Shown one piece after another: positions 48,401 through 62,100 of a stretch of DNA of 64,000 nt. The first letter of the stretch is position 1. Each line of letters opens with the position of its first letter. The stretch comes from Piliocolobus tephrosceles (Eukaryota > Chordata > Mammalia > Primates > Cercopithecidae). The translations under genes were made by a program, and so were the position numbers. Location of the stretch: positions 107,728,233 through 107,792,232 of the forward strand of contig NC_045448.1 of NCBI RefSeq assembly GCF_002776525.5, read 5' to 3'. The notes under the pieces are model-generated. The model was not told the DNA's origin, ran no database searches, and saw only the letters and a list, made by a program, of their open reading frames with translations.

Positions 48401-51400
48401 GCCAAGGAGATGAATGAGTCCCTGAGTGCAGGAGGGCTCGGGGCAGCATGTGTCAAGCTCAGCTGTCCTGAATGTGCTGAGTGGCCAACTGAGCAAGGAC
48501 AGAAAGTAGAGGTTGTTGGTGGCCGTGGCCAGCCCTCCAGTGTGACAATTCCTTGACTTTGTTAAGATTTCTAGTCCCTTGATCATCAAGGTGATCCGTT
48601 GATGTCCCTTGACAACAGCCATTAGCCTCCCTGTCTGTGTTGCCTTCCCTCCACGCCTAGCTGAGATTGCAGGCTCAGGATGCGAGTAATGCTCTTGTGA
48701 GGGAGTCATGGGCAGGACCCCCGACTGTCTGCCTTCTCTTTGCACCTCAGCAGCCCAGCATTGCTAGAGAAACACACACCAGTGGACTGGTTTTCTTGCT
48801 AAGTGCAAATGTCACAGGGAGACATGGCACCCTCCAGAGCTCCCATCTAGCCTGCTCCTTCTTAGATTTATCCAGTGTCAACTGATGCCGCATCTCATGC
48901 TTCACAGAAAGATAAAAGCCATCACATGGGGACTTGCTGCTTATCCACCACATTTCCCTGCTACTACAGCTATGTGTCTGTCCTAAATCAAAGCTGGTCC
49001 TACACCGTTGCAGTGGCTCATGCCTGTAATCCCAGCACTTTGGGAGGCCGAGCAGGGTGGATCATCCAAGAGCTCAAGACCAGCCTGGGCAACATAGACA
49101 AGCCTGGGCAAACTTGTCTCTCCAAAAATTTAGTTGGGTACAGTGGTGCGTGCCTATGGTCCCATCTACTTGAGAGGCTGAGGTGGGAGGATCGCTTGAG
49201 CCCAGGAGGCAGAGGTTATAGTGAGCCAAGTTCGTGCTATTGCGCTCCAGCCTGAGCAACAGAGCAAGACCCTGTCTTAAAAAACAAATAGAGCTGGTCC
49301 TCCTGTTGGGCTAGATGGACAACCCCACCCACCTGCCCACCAGGGATTTTGCCCCTGCAGTTGTCCCCTTTCCTTCTTCTATCACTAACCCTTTGTTTTT
49401 ATTTGATCTTTCCTGGCAGTTTGCCAAGAACAGGCTGGGTTCTGCCTGGAGAGAGGCTTGGTCCTGTAGTCTCCTTTAGGGTAAATGGAGGCAGATGCTC
49501 TGATTCTGATGTGAGGCAGCTGCACCATGAGGTCGTGGGAGAGTAGCAGCGTCTGGTGGGCATGAACTGTGGTGTCAGAACTTCCAGTCCCAGCACCGCT
49601 ACTTCTTAGTGTTCGCTACCATGAAGCAGTTCTGCAGCTTCCCTGAGCCTCACTTTCCTCTTCTGTAAAATGAGGACAGTGGTGGGGCCTGCCTTAGAGG
49701 AGCACTGGGCGGCCCTCCAAGGGCCCCGGGCTGAGCGTCACTCCATGCCGCACCTCAGGCCTGGTGTCCCTCCCCAGGCTGTTCAGCTGGGCGCTGCTGC
49801 GGTTCCTGAACTGCCTCTTCCTGAATGTGCAGCTCCACAAGGGTCAGATGAAGATGGTCCAGAAGGCCGCCCAGGCAGTAAGGCCCGCCCTCCACTGGGA
49901 TGGGGATGGTGGGAGCAGAAGAGCAGAGGCTGGGCCAAACCCGAAGTCAGGAGCAGCCCCCATCTGCTCCTGCTTCCTGACCTCTCTGCTCCCAGCCATA
50001 CAGCAGTCCAGTCCCCATCAGCTGGTGGGAAAAATCCCCTGCTCTTTGCCGACCTTCCCTTTATGTCTCACGGCCCTGCTCCCATGGGGCTTCCTCTAAC
50101 GTCTTTCCATCATGGTCTTAACAACCATTACGTCAGTGCGTCAGTGCAGTTACCTTAAAAGTTGTCTAAAGGCTCCTTTGCTTTTGGGAAATGTGCTCAG
50201 AGGAAGAACTCTCAGCCGGACCCTCCCTCCCTCGGGCTGCCCTGGGTCTTTGGCTGCCTGTGTCCTCAGGGTGGGGCAGGTTGGCACTTCTATCTGGCTC
50301 TCCCCGGAGCAGGGCTCGCCGCTTGTCCTCCTCTCTACTCACAAAACCCTCCTGGACGGGATCCTGCTGCCCTTTATGCTGCTCTCCCAGGGCCTGGGTG
50401 TGCTCCGTGTGGCCTGGGACTCCCGTGCCTGCTCCCCTGCCCTCAGGTAAAAAGCTTTTGCCTCTAGACATATGTAGGAGAAGCCACAGGCTGGGGCGTG
50501 GTGTGTATTGGGGTGTGTTGGCAGCAGCTCCCTGCTAAAGCCCTCTTGGTGGCCTCTCTCATCCCAACCATACAGCAGTCTAGCCTGTGGGGCTTAGATG
50601 GAGGGGTCAACCACAGGGCGTAGGGCCATGGCTTCACCTCAGGGTATTCAAGTAGGATACAGGCTGGCCGTGGGGGAGCTGAGACTCTCACTAGCCCCTT
50701 ATTCATTCTCATCTCCAGAGCCCCTTTCCTTATCAGGCTCTGCCCTGTGTCCCACAGAATTCTCCTGAGGAAGCTTGGGGGGCTTTTCCTGCCCCCAGAG
50801 GCCAACCTCTCCCTGGACAGCTCTGAGGGGCTCCTTGCAAGGGCTGTGGTCCAGGCGGTGAGTGCCCCCAGTGGTTACATATGGGCCAGGCTAAGAGGAC
50901 AGGGGTCTGTTTCTGCTCTGGCCTTAACACCCACTGTCCCCTCCTATTCCAGGTCATAGAGCAGCTGCTGGTTAGTGGACAGCCCCTGCTCATCTTCCTG
51001 GAGGAACCTCCTGAGTCCCCAAGGCCACGGCTGTCAGCCCTGGGCCAGGCTTGGCTGGGGTTTGTGGTGCAGGCAGTCCAGGTGGGCATCGTCCCAGATG
51101 CTCTGCTGGTACCAGTGGCCGTCACCTATGACCTGGTTCCGGATGCACTGTGTGACATATACAATGTGAGAACGTGAGACCCTCCGGCCCTTGGGCCCCT
51201 GGGTGGACACCAGCTCCAGACAGGAGGCACAATATTGTGTCCTGTGGCTGAGTCCCTCTTAGGGCTGCTGGGGGTGCAAAGGAATCATCCAGCAGCACCT
51301 GCCAAGGCCGTTACCATCATCTCATTTCATCCTCTGAAGACCTTGATAGGGAGGGATTTTTCCTGTGTCATGGATAAGAAAAGAGGAGCTTGGGACAAGG

Positions 51401-54400
51401 TCATGCACCAGTTTGGGCCTGAGATAAAACTGAGCATGCTGGGACCAGAGTATACCTCTGGAGACCAGGATGGGTGGGCAGCCCTGATGTCCACCTGAGA
51501 GCAGTGCCCCTGGCAACTATAGTCATCCTCTCCCTCCTTGCAGGCCTCGGCCCCCCTGGGGCTGTGGACAGGAGCTCTGGCTGTGCTACGTAGCCTGTGG
51601 AGCCACTGGGGCTGCAGCCGCCGGATCTGCTCCCGGGTGCATCTAGCTCAGCCCTTCTCCCTGCAGGTATGGAGTCAGCTGGGGAAGGCTGGGAGTACCT
51701 AAGGGGGCTGTCCTAGGCATCTTGGCAGTCTGGCCTTCGAAGCCACTGCAGGGATAGCTTTGCCTACTTCCAGTGGGCTGTGTGCAAGTTTCCTGGTAGT
51801 CCAGCGCAGGCCACCTAAGAGCCTTGTCCTGGGCAGGAATACATCGTCAGTGCCAGAAGCTGCTGGGGCGGCCGGCAGACCCTGGAGCAGCTACTGCAGC
51901 CCATCGTGCTGGGCCAATGGTAGGGGCATGGGATCGTGCGGTCTCAGGGGCAAGGCAGGCAGCCCTTCAGCACCAGCTTCTGTATCCCCCTAGTATACAC
52001 ACACTAGCAGCCCTCCCTCACCACATATCCTGGGGTCATCTCGGATAGTTCCAGGCACTCGCCTTTCTAACAGTGTGAGTCTGAGAATACGGCACAGAGG
52101 CGTGGAAGGGACTGGGGGTTATAGAAGCCATCCTCTGTCCTGGGGCTGGGAGGGGGAAACACCCTCACCGTTTAGAAAGCTCTAGGCTTTCCCACAGCTG
52201 TTTTTGTGTTTGGTCCCTTCATTCTGTAATCTGTGTCTCTATCTCAGTACTGCTGTCCCAGACACTGAGAAGGAGCAGGAGTGGACCCCCATAACTGGGC
52301 CTCTCCTGGCCCTCAAGGAAGAGGACCAGCTCCTGGTCAGGAGACTGAGCTGTCATGTCCTGAGTGGTGAGGGTGAACCAGATCTGGGCCTTTGGGGGTG
52401 GGTCCCTGAATCGTCCCCTCTCTCTGGGTCAGCCAGTCACCAGGGTTCTCCATTCCAAGTGAGTGTCTGCACGTGAGACCCTCTATGGTACCTCAGGGAC
52501 AGCTGAAGAAGAATGGAACCCTCCTCCTACAGGAGGAGCAGGGCAGCCAGGGCTGGCATGAGGGAGCAGCTAAGTGCACGCACAAAGATGGTGGCCTGAG
52601 GCCAGGAGGCTGCAGCTGCTTCCCCAAGGCCACACCCAGCCCTGCCTTCGGAGTGGAGTCTCCTTAGCTTAGATGGGGATGGTGTGAACTGAATGGAATG
52701 ATACGTGTAAGGGGCTTAGCACAGCGCCTGCGCAGAGGGCCCTTATAGAGAGAGCCATCAGTATCTTCTCCAGTGGCCCTCTGTAGTAGAAGCTGTGGGT
52801 TGGTGTGTGGGCCCCAGGACGATATGCAGGGAAAGGCCCCCAGCTCCTGGCCTGGCTCTCAGCCTGTGTGATAAAAGCCACTGCTCTGGGCGTACATTCC
52901 TCATCCCTGGGGTGGAGTTGGGATGTGTGGCCAAGAAGACTTGCCAGATCATGGAGGGACCAGACTGCTGGGCCTCAAGCCCTGACCAGCATCTCCACCC
53001 CCCACCCCGCCCCACTCCAGCCAGTGTGGGGAGCGCTGCGGTGATGAGCACGGCCATCATGGCGACACTGCTGCTCTTCAAGCACCAGAAGGTAGCAGGT
53101 GCCACGTGGTGGGGACCTGGGCAGGGGGTGGGGTGTGGCTGTCTCGCTCAGGCCTGCTCTGCCCACCCAGGGCGTGTTCCTGTCACAGCTCCTGGGGGAG
53201 TTCTCCTGGCTGACGGAGGAGATACTGTTGCGTGGCTTTGATGTAGGCTTCTCTGGGCAGCTGCGGAGCCTGCTGAAGCACTCTCTGAGCCTGCTGCGGG
53301 CGCACGTGGCCCTGCTGCGCATCCGCCAGGGCGACTTGCTGGTGGTGCTGCGGCCTGGCCCAGGCCTCACGCAGCTGGCACGGCTGAGTGCTGAGCTGCT
53401 GCCCGTCTTCCTGAGCGAGGCTGTGGGCGGTGAGTCTTGAGGTGCATGGGGTAGGTGGGATGTGTGTGCAGCGGTGAAAGGAACAGCTCCATCCTCATAA
53501 TGGACCCACCTCCCCCAGCCTGTGCGGTGCGGGGGCTGCTGGCAGGCAGAGTGCCGCCCCAGGGGCCCTGGGAGCTGCAGGGCATATTACTGATGAGCCA
53601 GAATGAGCTGTACCGCCAGATCCTGCTGCTGATGCACCTGCTGCCGCAAGACCTGCTGCTGCTAAAGGTCAGGCCTCTCCTATGGCCCACTTGCTCCTAG
53701 GCCTTCCCCTCTTGGTGGCCCATCCCTGCCCAAGCCCTGCCTCTGAAACCTCCTGGGTGGTAGGTCTGGCCTTGCCCGGGCTTTGGCTAGGCCCCTGACC
53801 ATGTGCCTGGCTTGCCTGAGGCCATAGGGGTGCCTTTTTCTCCCCAGCCCTGCCAGTCTTCCTACTGCTACTGTCAGGAGGTGCTGGACCGGCTCATCCA
53901 GTGCGGCCTCCTGGTCGCTGAGGAGGTAGGCAGGGCAGCTGGAGACAAGACCCTTCCCTTGGGCCTGGCATCCTCCAGCCTCACCCCCTGAGTGCCAGCT
54001 GCCCCAGGCTCCTCCTCTGCCCTGTGTGTGCTGTGGGGGTGGACTGCCCCTGGCCTTGCAGCGGGGAAGCCTAGCTCGCACCTCTGCTCCCTGTGCCTTG
54101 GGAATGGCCACCTATGCACCGGTTCTGTGTCTCTGGATAGCACTGGACATGTGTGCCTCTGAGGTTCTCTGCACACCTCCTGCTCCCCACGTTTCTTGGT
54201 GACACGGCCACTGCCCTTGAGGGTGGGAGTTCACTTCCTCCCACTCTGCAAGTTGGCCCAGCAGGTGCTGTGGCATGGCTCTGGCCATCCTCTTGGGTCT
54301 CTGGGTCTGCTTTTACTGGATTCACCTGCATGTACCTGGTCTGGGGGTATAGGGTTGATCCCTGGCCAGCCTGTCAGAGAACTATGGCTCCACGGCCCCT

Positions 54401-55683
54401 AGACCCCAGGCTCCCGGTCAGCCTGTGACACAGGGCGACAGCGACTGAGCAGGAAGCTGCTGTGGAAACCGAGTGGGGACTTTACTGATAGTGACAGTGA
54501 TGACTTTGAAGAGGCTGAGGGCCGGTACTTCAGGGTGTGTTTCAAGAAGCCACCCCTGGAGGGAGGTGGTAGGGAGGTGGTGGGGAGCTGCGCTCATCCC
54601 GGCCTGTCCCCCCCAGCTCAGCCAGCAGTCACACTGCCCAGACTTCTTTCTCTTCCTCTGCCGCCTGCTCAGCCCACTGCTCAAGGCCTTTGCACAGGCT
54701 GCCGCCTTCCTCCACCAGGGCCAGCTGCCCGATACTGGTGAGGCCCTTGTTCCCTTGCAGTCCTCGAGGCAGGCTGTCCGTGTAGGGCGCCAGGTCTAGG
54801 TCTTCTCTTTTCTCCAGAGTCGGGCTACACAGAGCAGCTGTTCCAGTTCCTCCAGGCCACCGCCCAGGAAGAAGGGATCTTTGGTGAGTCCCAGCCAGTC
54901 AGCCCAGGCTCCTGGAGCAGCGGTGCTTGCTGGTGGTTGCTGCCCCCTGGCGGACAGTGACAACCCAACTCTAGAAGGAGCGCTGCAGAGTTCAGAGGGT
55001 CTTCTGTCCAGTCTGAGCTCTATCCTTCCCTGGCTGCTGCTTTACACAGGAGGAGAGAATCCTGTGCCCAGTGGCTCCCTGTCCTCCCTACCTAGAGCCT
55101 TCACCTCTCTCTCCTCTCCAGAGTGTGCGGACCCAAAGCTCGCCATCAGTGCTATCTGGACCTTCAGAGACCTAGGGGTGAGAGGAGCCAGTGTCACCAT
55201 CTTCTGTCCCCCTGTTCCCACCCCGATAGCCTGGCTCAGGGAAACCCAGCTATGTGCCCATCACCCCACAGGGCTGGCCTGATGGTGTCTCATTAAGACC
55301 CTGGGATTTACTTGGTGTCTTCCAGCAACAGACATGGTGATGGGTTGGAGAAGATGGGATGGTTTCCTGCCTCTTGGTCTCCCAAATCACTGGTTCATCC
55401 TTCTAGGTGGGGTATTAGGGCTGCTTTGAGGCAGCTTTTGCACAAACACTGAGGTCGAAGGGGCCAGAGGTCTCGCGGCAGGTTTCTGGGGACAGGCTTG
55501 GCCCGTGGGCCCGGTGGACACAGTCTCTGTGCTGAGGGTACTCATGGCCCATCTTCCATGGCCCAGGTTCTGCAGCAGATGCCGAGCCCTGCAGGCCCCA
55601 GGCTCCACCTGTCCCCTACTTTTGCCAGCCGGGAGAATCAGCAAAAACTAGAACAGTTCATCCGGCAGTTCATTTGTAGCTAG
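45456..55683 (+). CDS. GPAT2: GPAT2, mitochondrial glycerol-3-phosphate acyltransferase 2 (intact)
   Basis: Family role: outer mitochondrial membrane GPAT/DHAPAT-type protein, mainly testis, linked to glycerolipid synthesis and to piRNA production with MILI. Coding exons: 45456-45518, 45665-45778, 46475-46548, 46960-47064, 47274-47402, 49778-49877, 50313-50446, 50758-50857, 50953-51165, 51544-51666, 51837-51919, 52248-52366, 53021-53091, 53171-53429, 53519-53667, 53848-53925, 54403-54534, 54617-54737, 54818-54883, 55122-55177, 55567-55683. All joins are GT-AG and keep frame: 2406 nt, 801 codons plus TAG, near the family length of about 800. The catalytic HX4D (His205, Asp210; exon 7) is intact, followed by the family's GGLFLPP and LLIFLEEPP blocks. 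An acidic Asp-Ser run lies in exon 17. A second in-frame ATG three codons on (45465) has the better initiation context. The recognition of GPAT2 is firm; which species or copy is not. Confidence 0.95.
47620..48470 (+). repeat. Ancient interspersed repeat in the 2.4-kb GPAT2 intron
   Basis: The text matches a common mammalian repeat type, with phrases such as GATCAAATCATGTAAGG, CAGGTGCGAGATGATGGTGG and ACTGATGGATTGGA. I know the pattern but not the family name with certainty. The intron spans 47403-49777. Confidence 0.5.
49005..49290 (+). repeat. Alu element (sense) in a GPAT2 intron
   Basis: Complete left and right arms from GTGGCTCATGCCTGTAATCC to CAACAGAGCAAGACCCTGTC, with a short A-rich tail. 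Moderately diverged. Confidence 0.92.
49550..49700 (-). repeat. MIR element (antisense) in a GPAT2 intron
   Basis: The reversed MIR core is visible as TTCCCTGAGCCTCACTTTCC followed by TTCTGTAAAATGAGGACAG. It ends about 80 bp before the exon at 49778. Confidence 0.8.
51300..51425 (+). repeat. MIR-like relic in a GPAT2 intron
   Basis: Diverged MIR text (ATCATCTCATTTCATCCTCT, then TGTCATGGATAAGAAAAGAG) in the intron between 51166 and 51543. Confidence 0.55.
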
Positions 55684-55782
55684 AACTGTGAGAAGGAGCC
55701 TGTGCCGAGACTTCTCAGCTCCACAACACAGCTGTGTCCTAGAGCCAGAAGATGGAGAGGAGGCTGCAAACCCTTAGCTGCT

Positions 55783-55800
55783 CTATAAATATAATCATTG
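55783..55800 (+). terminator. GPAT2: Possible GPAT2 polyadenylation signal, non-canonical
   Basis: No AATAAA occurs soon after the stop at 55683. The best candidates are the variant hexamers TATAAA (55784) and AATATA (55788), about 100 nt downstream of the stop. Confidence 0.4.
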
Positions 55801-56028
55801 AGGCTTGATTGTCCCTTGCCATCTCTTGCTTTCTCTCTCCTTTGATGTGATAAACGGGGGGACCAGACAAGTTGTCATTTCCCAAGCCCAGGAGTATCTT
55901 TTTGGCGTATGCGTGTGTATTTGCTCTCCTCTTCCCCAGTCCCACAAAATGCCCCAACTTGTCCCATGAAACAAAGCCCAAAAGAAGACAAACAGCAGAA
56001 GCCAAGCTGCTGCTTTGGCCTGACAAAT

Positions 56029-56034
56029 TTATTG
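56029..56034 (-). terminator. FAHD2 polyadenylation signal
   Basis: TTTATT on the + strand is a canonical AATAAA on the gene strand, 145 nt after the FAHD2 stop codon. Cleavage would fall near 56010, about 200 bp from the expected GPAT2 end. Confidence 0.75.
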
Positions 56035-56178
56035 AAGAGAGCTCTGTCCTCCCTTCTACCCAGAAGAGGCGGCTTGCAGGGCTGGCACCTGCCCATACCT
56101 GTCACTGGGCCTTTCCCTGGGCTAGGCCGAGTGGGAGCAGATGCCCCCGTCCTATGTCCAGGGCCTGTGCAGGAGCCA

Positions 56179-59100
56179 TCACACCACCTTGTTGATGATG
56201 ACACCTAGTTCTTCAATCTCACACTGGACTTCATCCCCCTTCTGCAACAGAGCAGGCCATGAGGGTGTCAGCCCTTCCGTCAGACACACGTACATCCACA
56301 CAAGCCTGTACTTCTCAAGTCTGAGCCAAGCCTGCCAGGCCTTCGGGCCCCTGCTCTCTTTCCTTTTCGCTAACCTACCCTGAGAAAGACAGGAGGTTTC
56401 CTGAATACACCGACACCTGGGGGGGTCCCAGTCAGGATGACATCCCCTGGGTGAAAGGTGACAAACCTGGAGCAAAGTAAAAGGACCCGGTGAGACCAGG
56501 GGCTGGCTGAGGTGGCCACAGCCAAGGGTGGAGGGCTCAGCTCAGCCTCCACGTGTGGGTGGATGGAGTGGGACTGGCAGGACAGGCCCTGGCACTCACT
56601 GGGAGACCCAGGCTATCAGGTCCTCCGTCTTGAATACCATCTGGTTGGTGTTGCTGCTCTGGACCACTTCCCCGTTCACTCGGCAGCAGATCTTTAAGTT
56701 GTGTGGATCTGAAATGCAAAGATGGCACCTTGGGGTTATCCCTTTTCCCCCTCAAACCCTCCAGTATTTCACAAACACAACCGTAGCGGAGCTTTGTGAC
56801 TTGCCGGGTGAAAGGGCTTTGTGCCCACACTGACTCAGCGCTCTACGTTAGAACTTTCTGTATAGACACTGGCCTTTTCAGGCCTCCCTGCATCCCCACC
56901 AAGAGCACCAGGCAGTAGTCACAGGGCTGAGTTGAGAGGATGTTCCAGACTCTGAAGAGGGAGAGAAAAATGGCTCGGGTTTTTACCTTGAAAAAAAAGG
57001 GCATCTGTCTACAGCATAGGATGACACCTGTAGATACAAAAATGCCTCCTGGGCAGGGCCAAGCCTGGTGCTCATGCCTGTAATTACAGCACTCTGGGAG
57101 GCCAAGGCAGGCGAGGACTGATTAAGCTCAGGAGTTCAAAGCCAGCCTGGGGAACGCAGTGAGTGCTTGTCTCTATACAAAAAAAAAAAAAAAAACATTA
57201 GCCAGGCGTGGTGATGCATGGCTGTAGTCCCAGCTACTCAGGAGGCTGAGGCGGGAGGATCGCTTGAACCCTGGATGTTGAGGCTTCAGTGAGCTGAGAT
57301 TGGGCCACTGCACTCCTGCTAGGGTGACACAGTAAGACTATTCCAAAAGAAAAGAAAAAGAAAAAAAAGAAAACACACACAAAAAAAAGACTTAGCATCT
57401 ACAAAGCAGTAAGGTAATGGTTCTAGACGGGAGAGTGAAGCCTCGTGTACTGGACGCTAGAAGGGGAGGATTAGTGTAAGAACATCCTGGCTAACCAGCA
57501 CTTTCAACTATTGGTGGTGGTCTTAGTGTTCTACCCCCCTTAAGTAGAGCGGCTGAAACACAATGTAACTTTCCTGCGGACTCTGCATGGGGTGCTGTGA
57601 GGTAATGGGGTCTTTGGCATCCTGGCATGGCGCCCACATGGACACCCCCACCCACCACCTCCACCACAGTTGTGGGCGGCTGTGTTAAGAGGCTGCGCTC
57701 TGCCCTCTGGGGCACTGCCCCCGTCCTGGTGCTGTCTCCTCACTGTGTGTGGTCAGTGCTGTTCTGTTTCCACCATGGCTGGGTGAGTCACACTGGCTGT
57801 CGTCTCCTGTACTGTGGAAGATGCCAGGGCCTTGTGATAACTATGCTCCAGGATGCTCAACTTAGATTGTTTTAGATGGTGGCAGCCACAGGAAGCCCGA
57901 TCCACCCATCAGCTCAGTGTTGTTTGTCATTTACTTCATGCAGTTTCACATCCTCTGCAGTTGTGTTCCCTCTAGGGGGCTTGGGAAGGAAGCCCATGGG
58001 AGAACTCATGGCTGAGGGTAAGAGACTTGCCCTGTGTGGAGTCAGCAGTGACAGGGTGGCCAGGGAGGGCAGGTGCCGCATGTACCTGAACCCACGCTCC
58101 TCCCTGGAGCCCTGTTCATCTGTGCGATGGTAGGTACAAGGGGGCAGGGACCAGGGACCTACCTGCTACACTGTCCTTGGTCACCAAGGCAGGGCCCAGA
58201 GGGCAGAAGGTGTCGAAGGTTTTCCCCAGCAGCCACTGTTTCCCATTGCGTGTCGTTAGCCAGTCACGAGCACTCACGTCATGAGCCACAGTGAAGCCGG
58301 CCACGTGGGCCATGGCATCTGTGGCCTATGGGGCAGGGGATGTGGCCATACAGGAGGTTAGATCACGGGTGACACCAACACCTATGGCAAAGGATCTCTA
58401 AGCTGTTATCCCGTGTTAGTAGCCAGGGCCAGCCAAAGGTGGGTGAAGGGCAAGGCAGTGTCAGGGAGCAAGGAGGCTGACCGCTTCCCAGGGTCAGGGA
58501 CAGCTGGCACCGTGTGTTGGTGAGAGGTCAGCACTGGGAGAGGCAGGAGCTGGGGCCTCTGCTACACGCTGGCCTGGGAGCCCACCTTTCCACCTCACCT
58601 TGATGTGCTTGCCTTTCTTTCCAATGACCACGGCCAGCTCCACTTCCCAATCTACTTCCTGTAGGGTGGGAGAGGAACAGTGAGCTGCAGTGGCTTCGGG
58701 GCCCACTGTCCATGCTGAGGCTGCACACGCTGCTGAAGGGCCTGGACCTTTGTCATTAGGGCTTGGATGCCAGCACGTTTGCCATCACCACGAAGCAGAG
58801 CCAAGTGAATGACAAGGGAGCTGTGACTTGTAGACCCATACATTTTGGGCAGTGGCAGACAGCATCACAGGATGCAGGCACAGGTCCTCTCCCCACTGTG
58901 ACGGCAGAAGAGCAACACGTGTCCAGCGCACTGAGTTTAAAAGTTACTCTGGATACTTTTAACAAAGAATAAATACGAAGTAATATCCTCTAGCAATACG
59001 TAAACTTCCTGTGTGTCAGGCACTATTCTAAATGCTGTAATGTTATTAACTCATTTTAGTAAGAAAAAGATTGACATCCCACAAAGGACTTGAGTAAGCA

Positions 59101-62100
59101 ATTCACAAATAGGTAATGGACATGGCCAGAAAACATGAAAATATGCTCAGCCTCTCCCATAATCCATAAAATGCAACTACAAAATAGATATAATTTGGCC
59201 TTTAAAATTGGCAGCTCTTTCTGATAATAACCAGTTGGTATGAGTACACCTGACACCCAGATGTTGGTCTCTAATACCACTCCCCATTAAGAAGCACCGG
59301 GTTCCTCGGGGAAATGGCTAATTCCAGGTCCAAGACAGTACATGATAAGCCTAGAACATCTTGGTCAAAAAGCTAGGATATACAAAAAGTGACGGGAATG
59401 GAGTCAACTTGAAGGCCCCTCACTGGCCAAACTGAGGTCACCTAAAGAATGTAAATGATGAATTACAAACAATTGAGTAAAAACAAAAATCATGAATTCA
59501 CAGTGATATTGAAGACACAGGAATAAAAAGAGGAGAGGCAGCTTTTCTTCATAGAAGAATGCCAGCCAATAAAAACAGAAGGCATGATTGAGAAGAGTCA
59601 TTGATCTTGGTCGGGCGCGGTGGCTCACGCCTGTAATCCCCGCACTGCGGGAGGCCGAGGCGGGTGGATCACCTGAGGTGAGGAGTTCAAGATCAGCCTG
59701 GCCAACATGGTGAAACCCTGTCTCTACTAAAAATACAAAAATTAGCCAGGTGTGGTGGTACACGCCTGTAATCCCAGCTACTTGGGATGCCAAGGCAGGA
59801 GAATCACTTGAACCCAGGAGGCAGAGGTTGCAGTGAGCTGCGATCATGTCACTGCACTCCAACCTGCACAACAGAGCGAGACTCCATCTCAAAAAAAAAA
59901 AAAAAAAAAAAAAAAGTCACTGTTCTGTAACCCCCAAAGCAATAATGGATTCAGTCAGGATGACCACAGGATCCCTGGATGAGAAGCTATGGGGCAGTAA
60001 GATAGTTATGTGATCTCAAACTACCACTCATAGACTGCTTATTAATTACAAAAATGGAAATGCATCTTCACAATGGAGGGACCTAGTGAATGTCAGCTAA
60101 ACCAAGTGGTCAAATTCTGGGACCACTGACATGAACCTCCCAGTGGGATGCAATGGGAAATGTCTACCATCTTCTTTGTAGACCTCCTGATAAAAATGCT
60201 TACCCTGACACTAATCATGAAGAAACGACCAGACAAACCCAGGGTGTGAAACATGCTATGAGTCAACTGGATTCTTCAAGGAAAGGGCAGGGAGCGTGTT
60301 TGAGATCAGGAGTTGGCAAACTATGGCCAGCTCACCGTCTGCTATAACAGTTTGAATGGAAACCCACCATTCATTTCTGTATCGTCCCTGGTGGTTTTCA
60401 CACTACAACAGCAGAGTTGAATTGCTGCAAAAGAGACCATCTGACACTCAAAGCCTAATATTTACTAATTGGCCCTTGATATGCTTTAGCTGTGTCCCTA
60501 CCCAAATCTCATCCTGTAGCTCCCATAATTCCAACATGTTGGGGGAGGGCCTGGTGGGAGATGACTGAATCCTGGGGGCGGGTCTTTCCCGCGCTGTTCT
60601 CAAGACAGTGAATGGGTCTCACAAGATCTGATGGTTTTAAAAATGGGAGTCTCTCTGCACAAGCTCTTTTCTGCCTGCTGCTATCCACGTAAGATGTGAC
60701 TTGCTCCTCTTTGCCTTCTGCCATGATTTTGAGGCTTCCCTAGCCACGTGGAAGTGTAAGTCCAATTAAACCTTTTTTTTTTTTGTAAATTGCCCAGTCT
60801 CAGGTATGTCTATCAGCAGTGTGAGAACAGACTAACACAGCCCTTTAAGAAAAGGTCTATGGAACCCTGTCCTAGATTGAAACCACTAAAGAGATAAAAC
60901 TGAATACAGTGTGCGGCCTTGGTTGATCAAGGAGCAATAAAAAAAGTAAGCAAATTAAAAGTTACCTTTGGGGCAGTCAGCAGTCCTTCTGTTTGGGAAT
61001 TGGGGCAACTGGATTTTATATTAAATATTATTCAAGTTAATTTTCTTGGTAATGATAATGGTGGGATGGTCATGCAAGCCACTGTCCTTATTTTCGGAGA
61101 TGCCTATTTAAGTTTTTCTGACTAAATTGTCTTAATATTCCCAATGTGTTTTAAAAGGTCTCCTTCACCCCACCCCCTGCAAAAAAAAAAAAAAAAAAAA
61201 AAAATGTGTACGTTTGCCATGTGGAGGGCAGAGAGAAGGCAAGGGAGAAAAAGGAAATATGGCCAAATGTTTACAATGAAATAAGGTGGAAAAGTTATCT
61301 CGATGTTCACTGTATTACTTTCCCAGCTTTTCTAAAATTTCCAAGACATTTCTAAAACAAAAATCAGAGAGAAAAAGTCACCAGTGTTAATAAGGGTATA
61401 TGCACTACTGGTGGATGTGTGAGTTGCTTTTACGATCTTTTAAAAGGCCAGTTGGCAGAATTTTTCACAAGTTTTGAAATACTGCCTATACTCTGACATA
61501 TTTAAATTCTAAGGGTTTATTCAAAGGAAATAATAATGTATTAATGGACATGCAAAGCCTTTTCTACATAAGGATGTTTATTGCAACATTTATTTATAGA
61601 AGCTGAAAACTAGAAACAGTATACAGCAATAAGGTAATCGGGAGTAAACTAACCTATATAACAAACTCCATGGTAACCTAAATATGTCACGGAGAATATT
61701 TAATGGCATGAGAAAATGCTCCTGATGGAGTCTTAAGTAAAAGGTAAGTGTATGTACAGTATAAACATATACAGGAGTGGAGAAACACTGGGAAGACAGA
61801 CAGAAAAACACTAATATTGCAAGCCCTGGCCATGGGATTATGGGTGACGTAATTTTTAAATGTTTGTCTCCATTTTACCTACAGTGAGGGTGTATTGCTT
61901 TTGTAATCAGGAAAACACGCACATTAACTTTTTTTTCCAAGGCCACTGTTATTACTGAGCGTATAATCCCCTAGTTTCTGCTGAATGTACTATTGAGCAA
62001 GAGCTGGCTCCAGCAGGCTGAACACCGAGCTCAGAACGCCCTTGCGATGGCCCAGTGACGAGGGAGGGCGTGGGGAGGCACTGACCTGGCTCTCTGGTGG

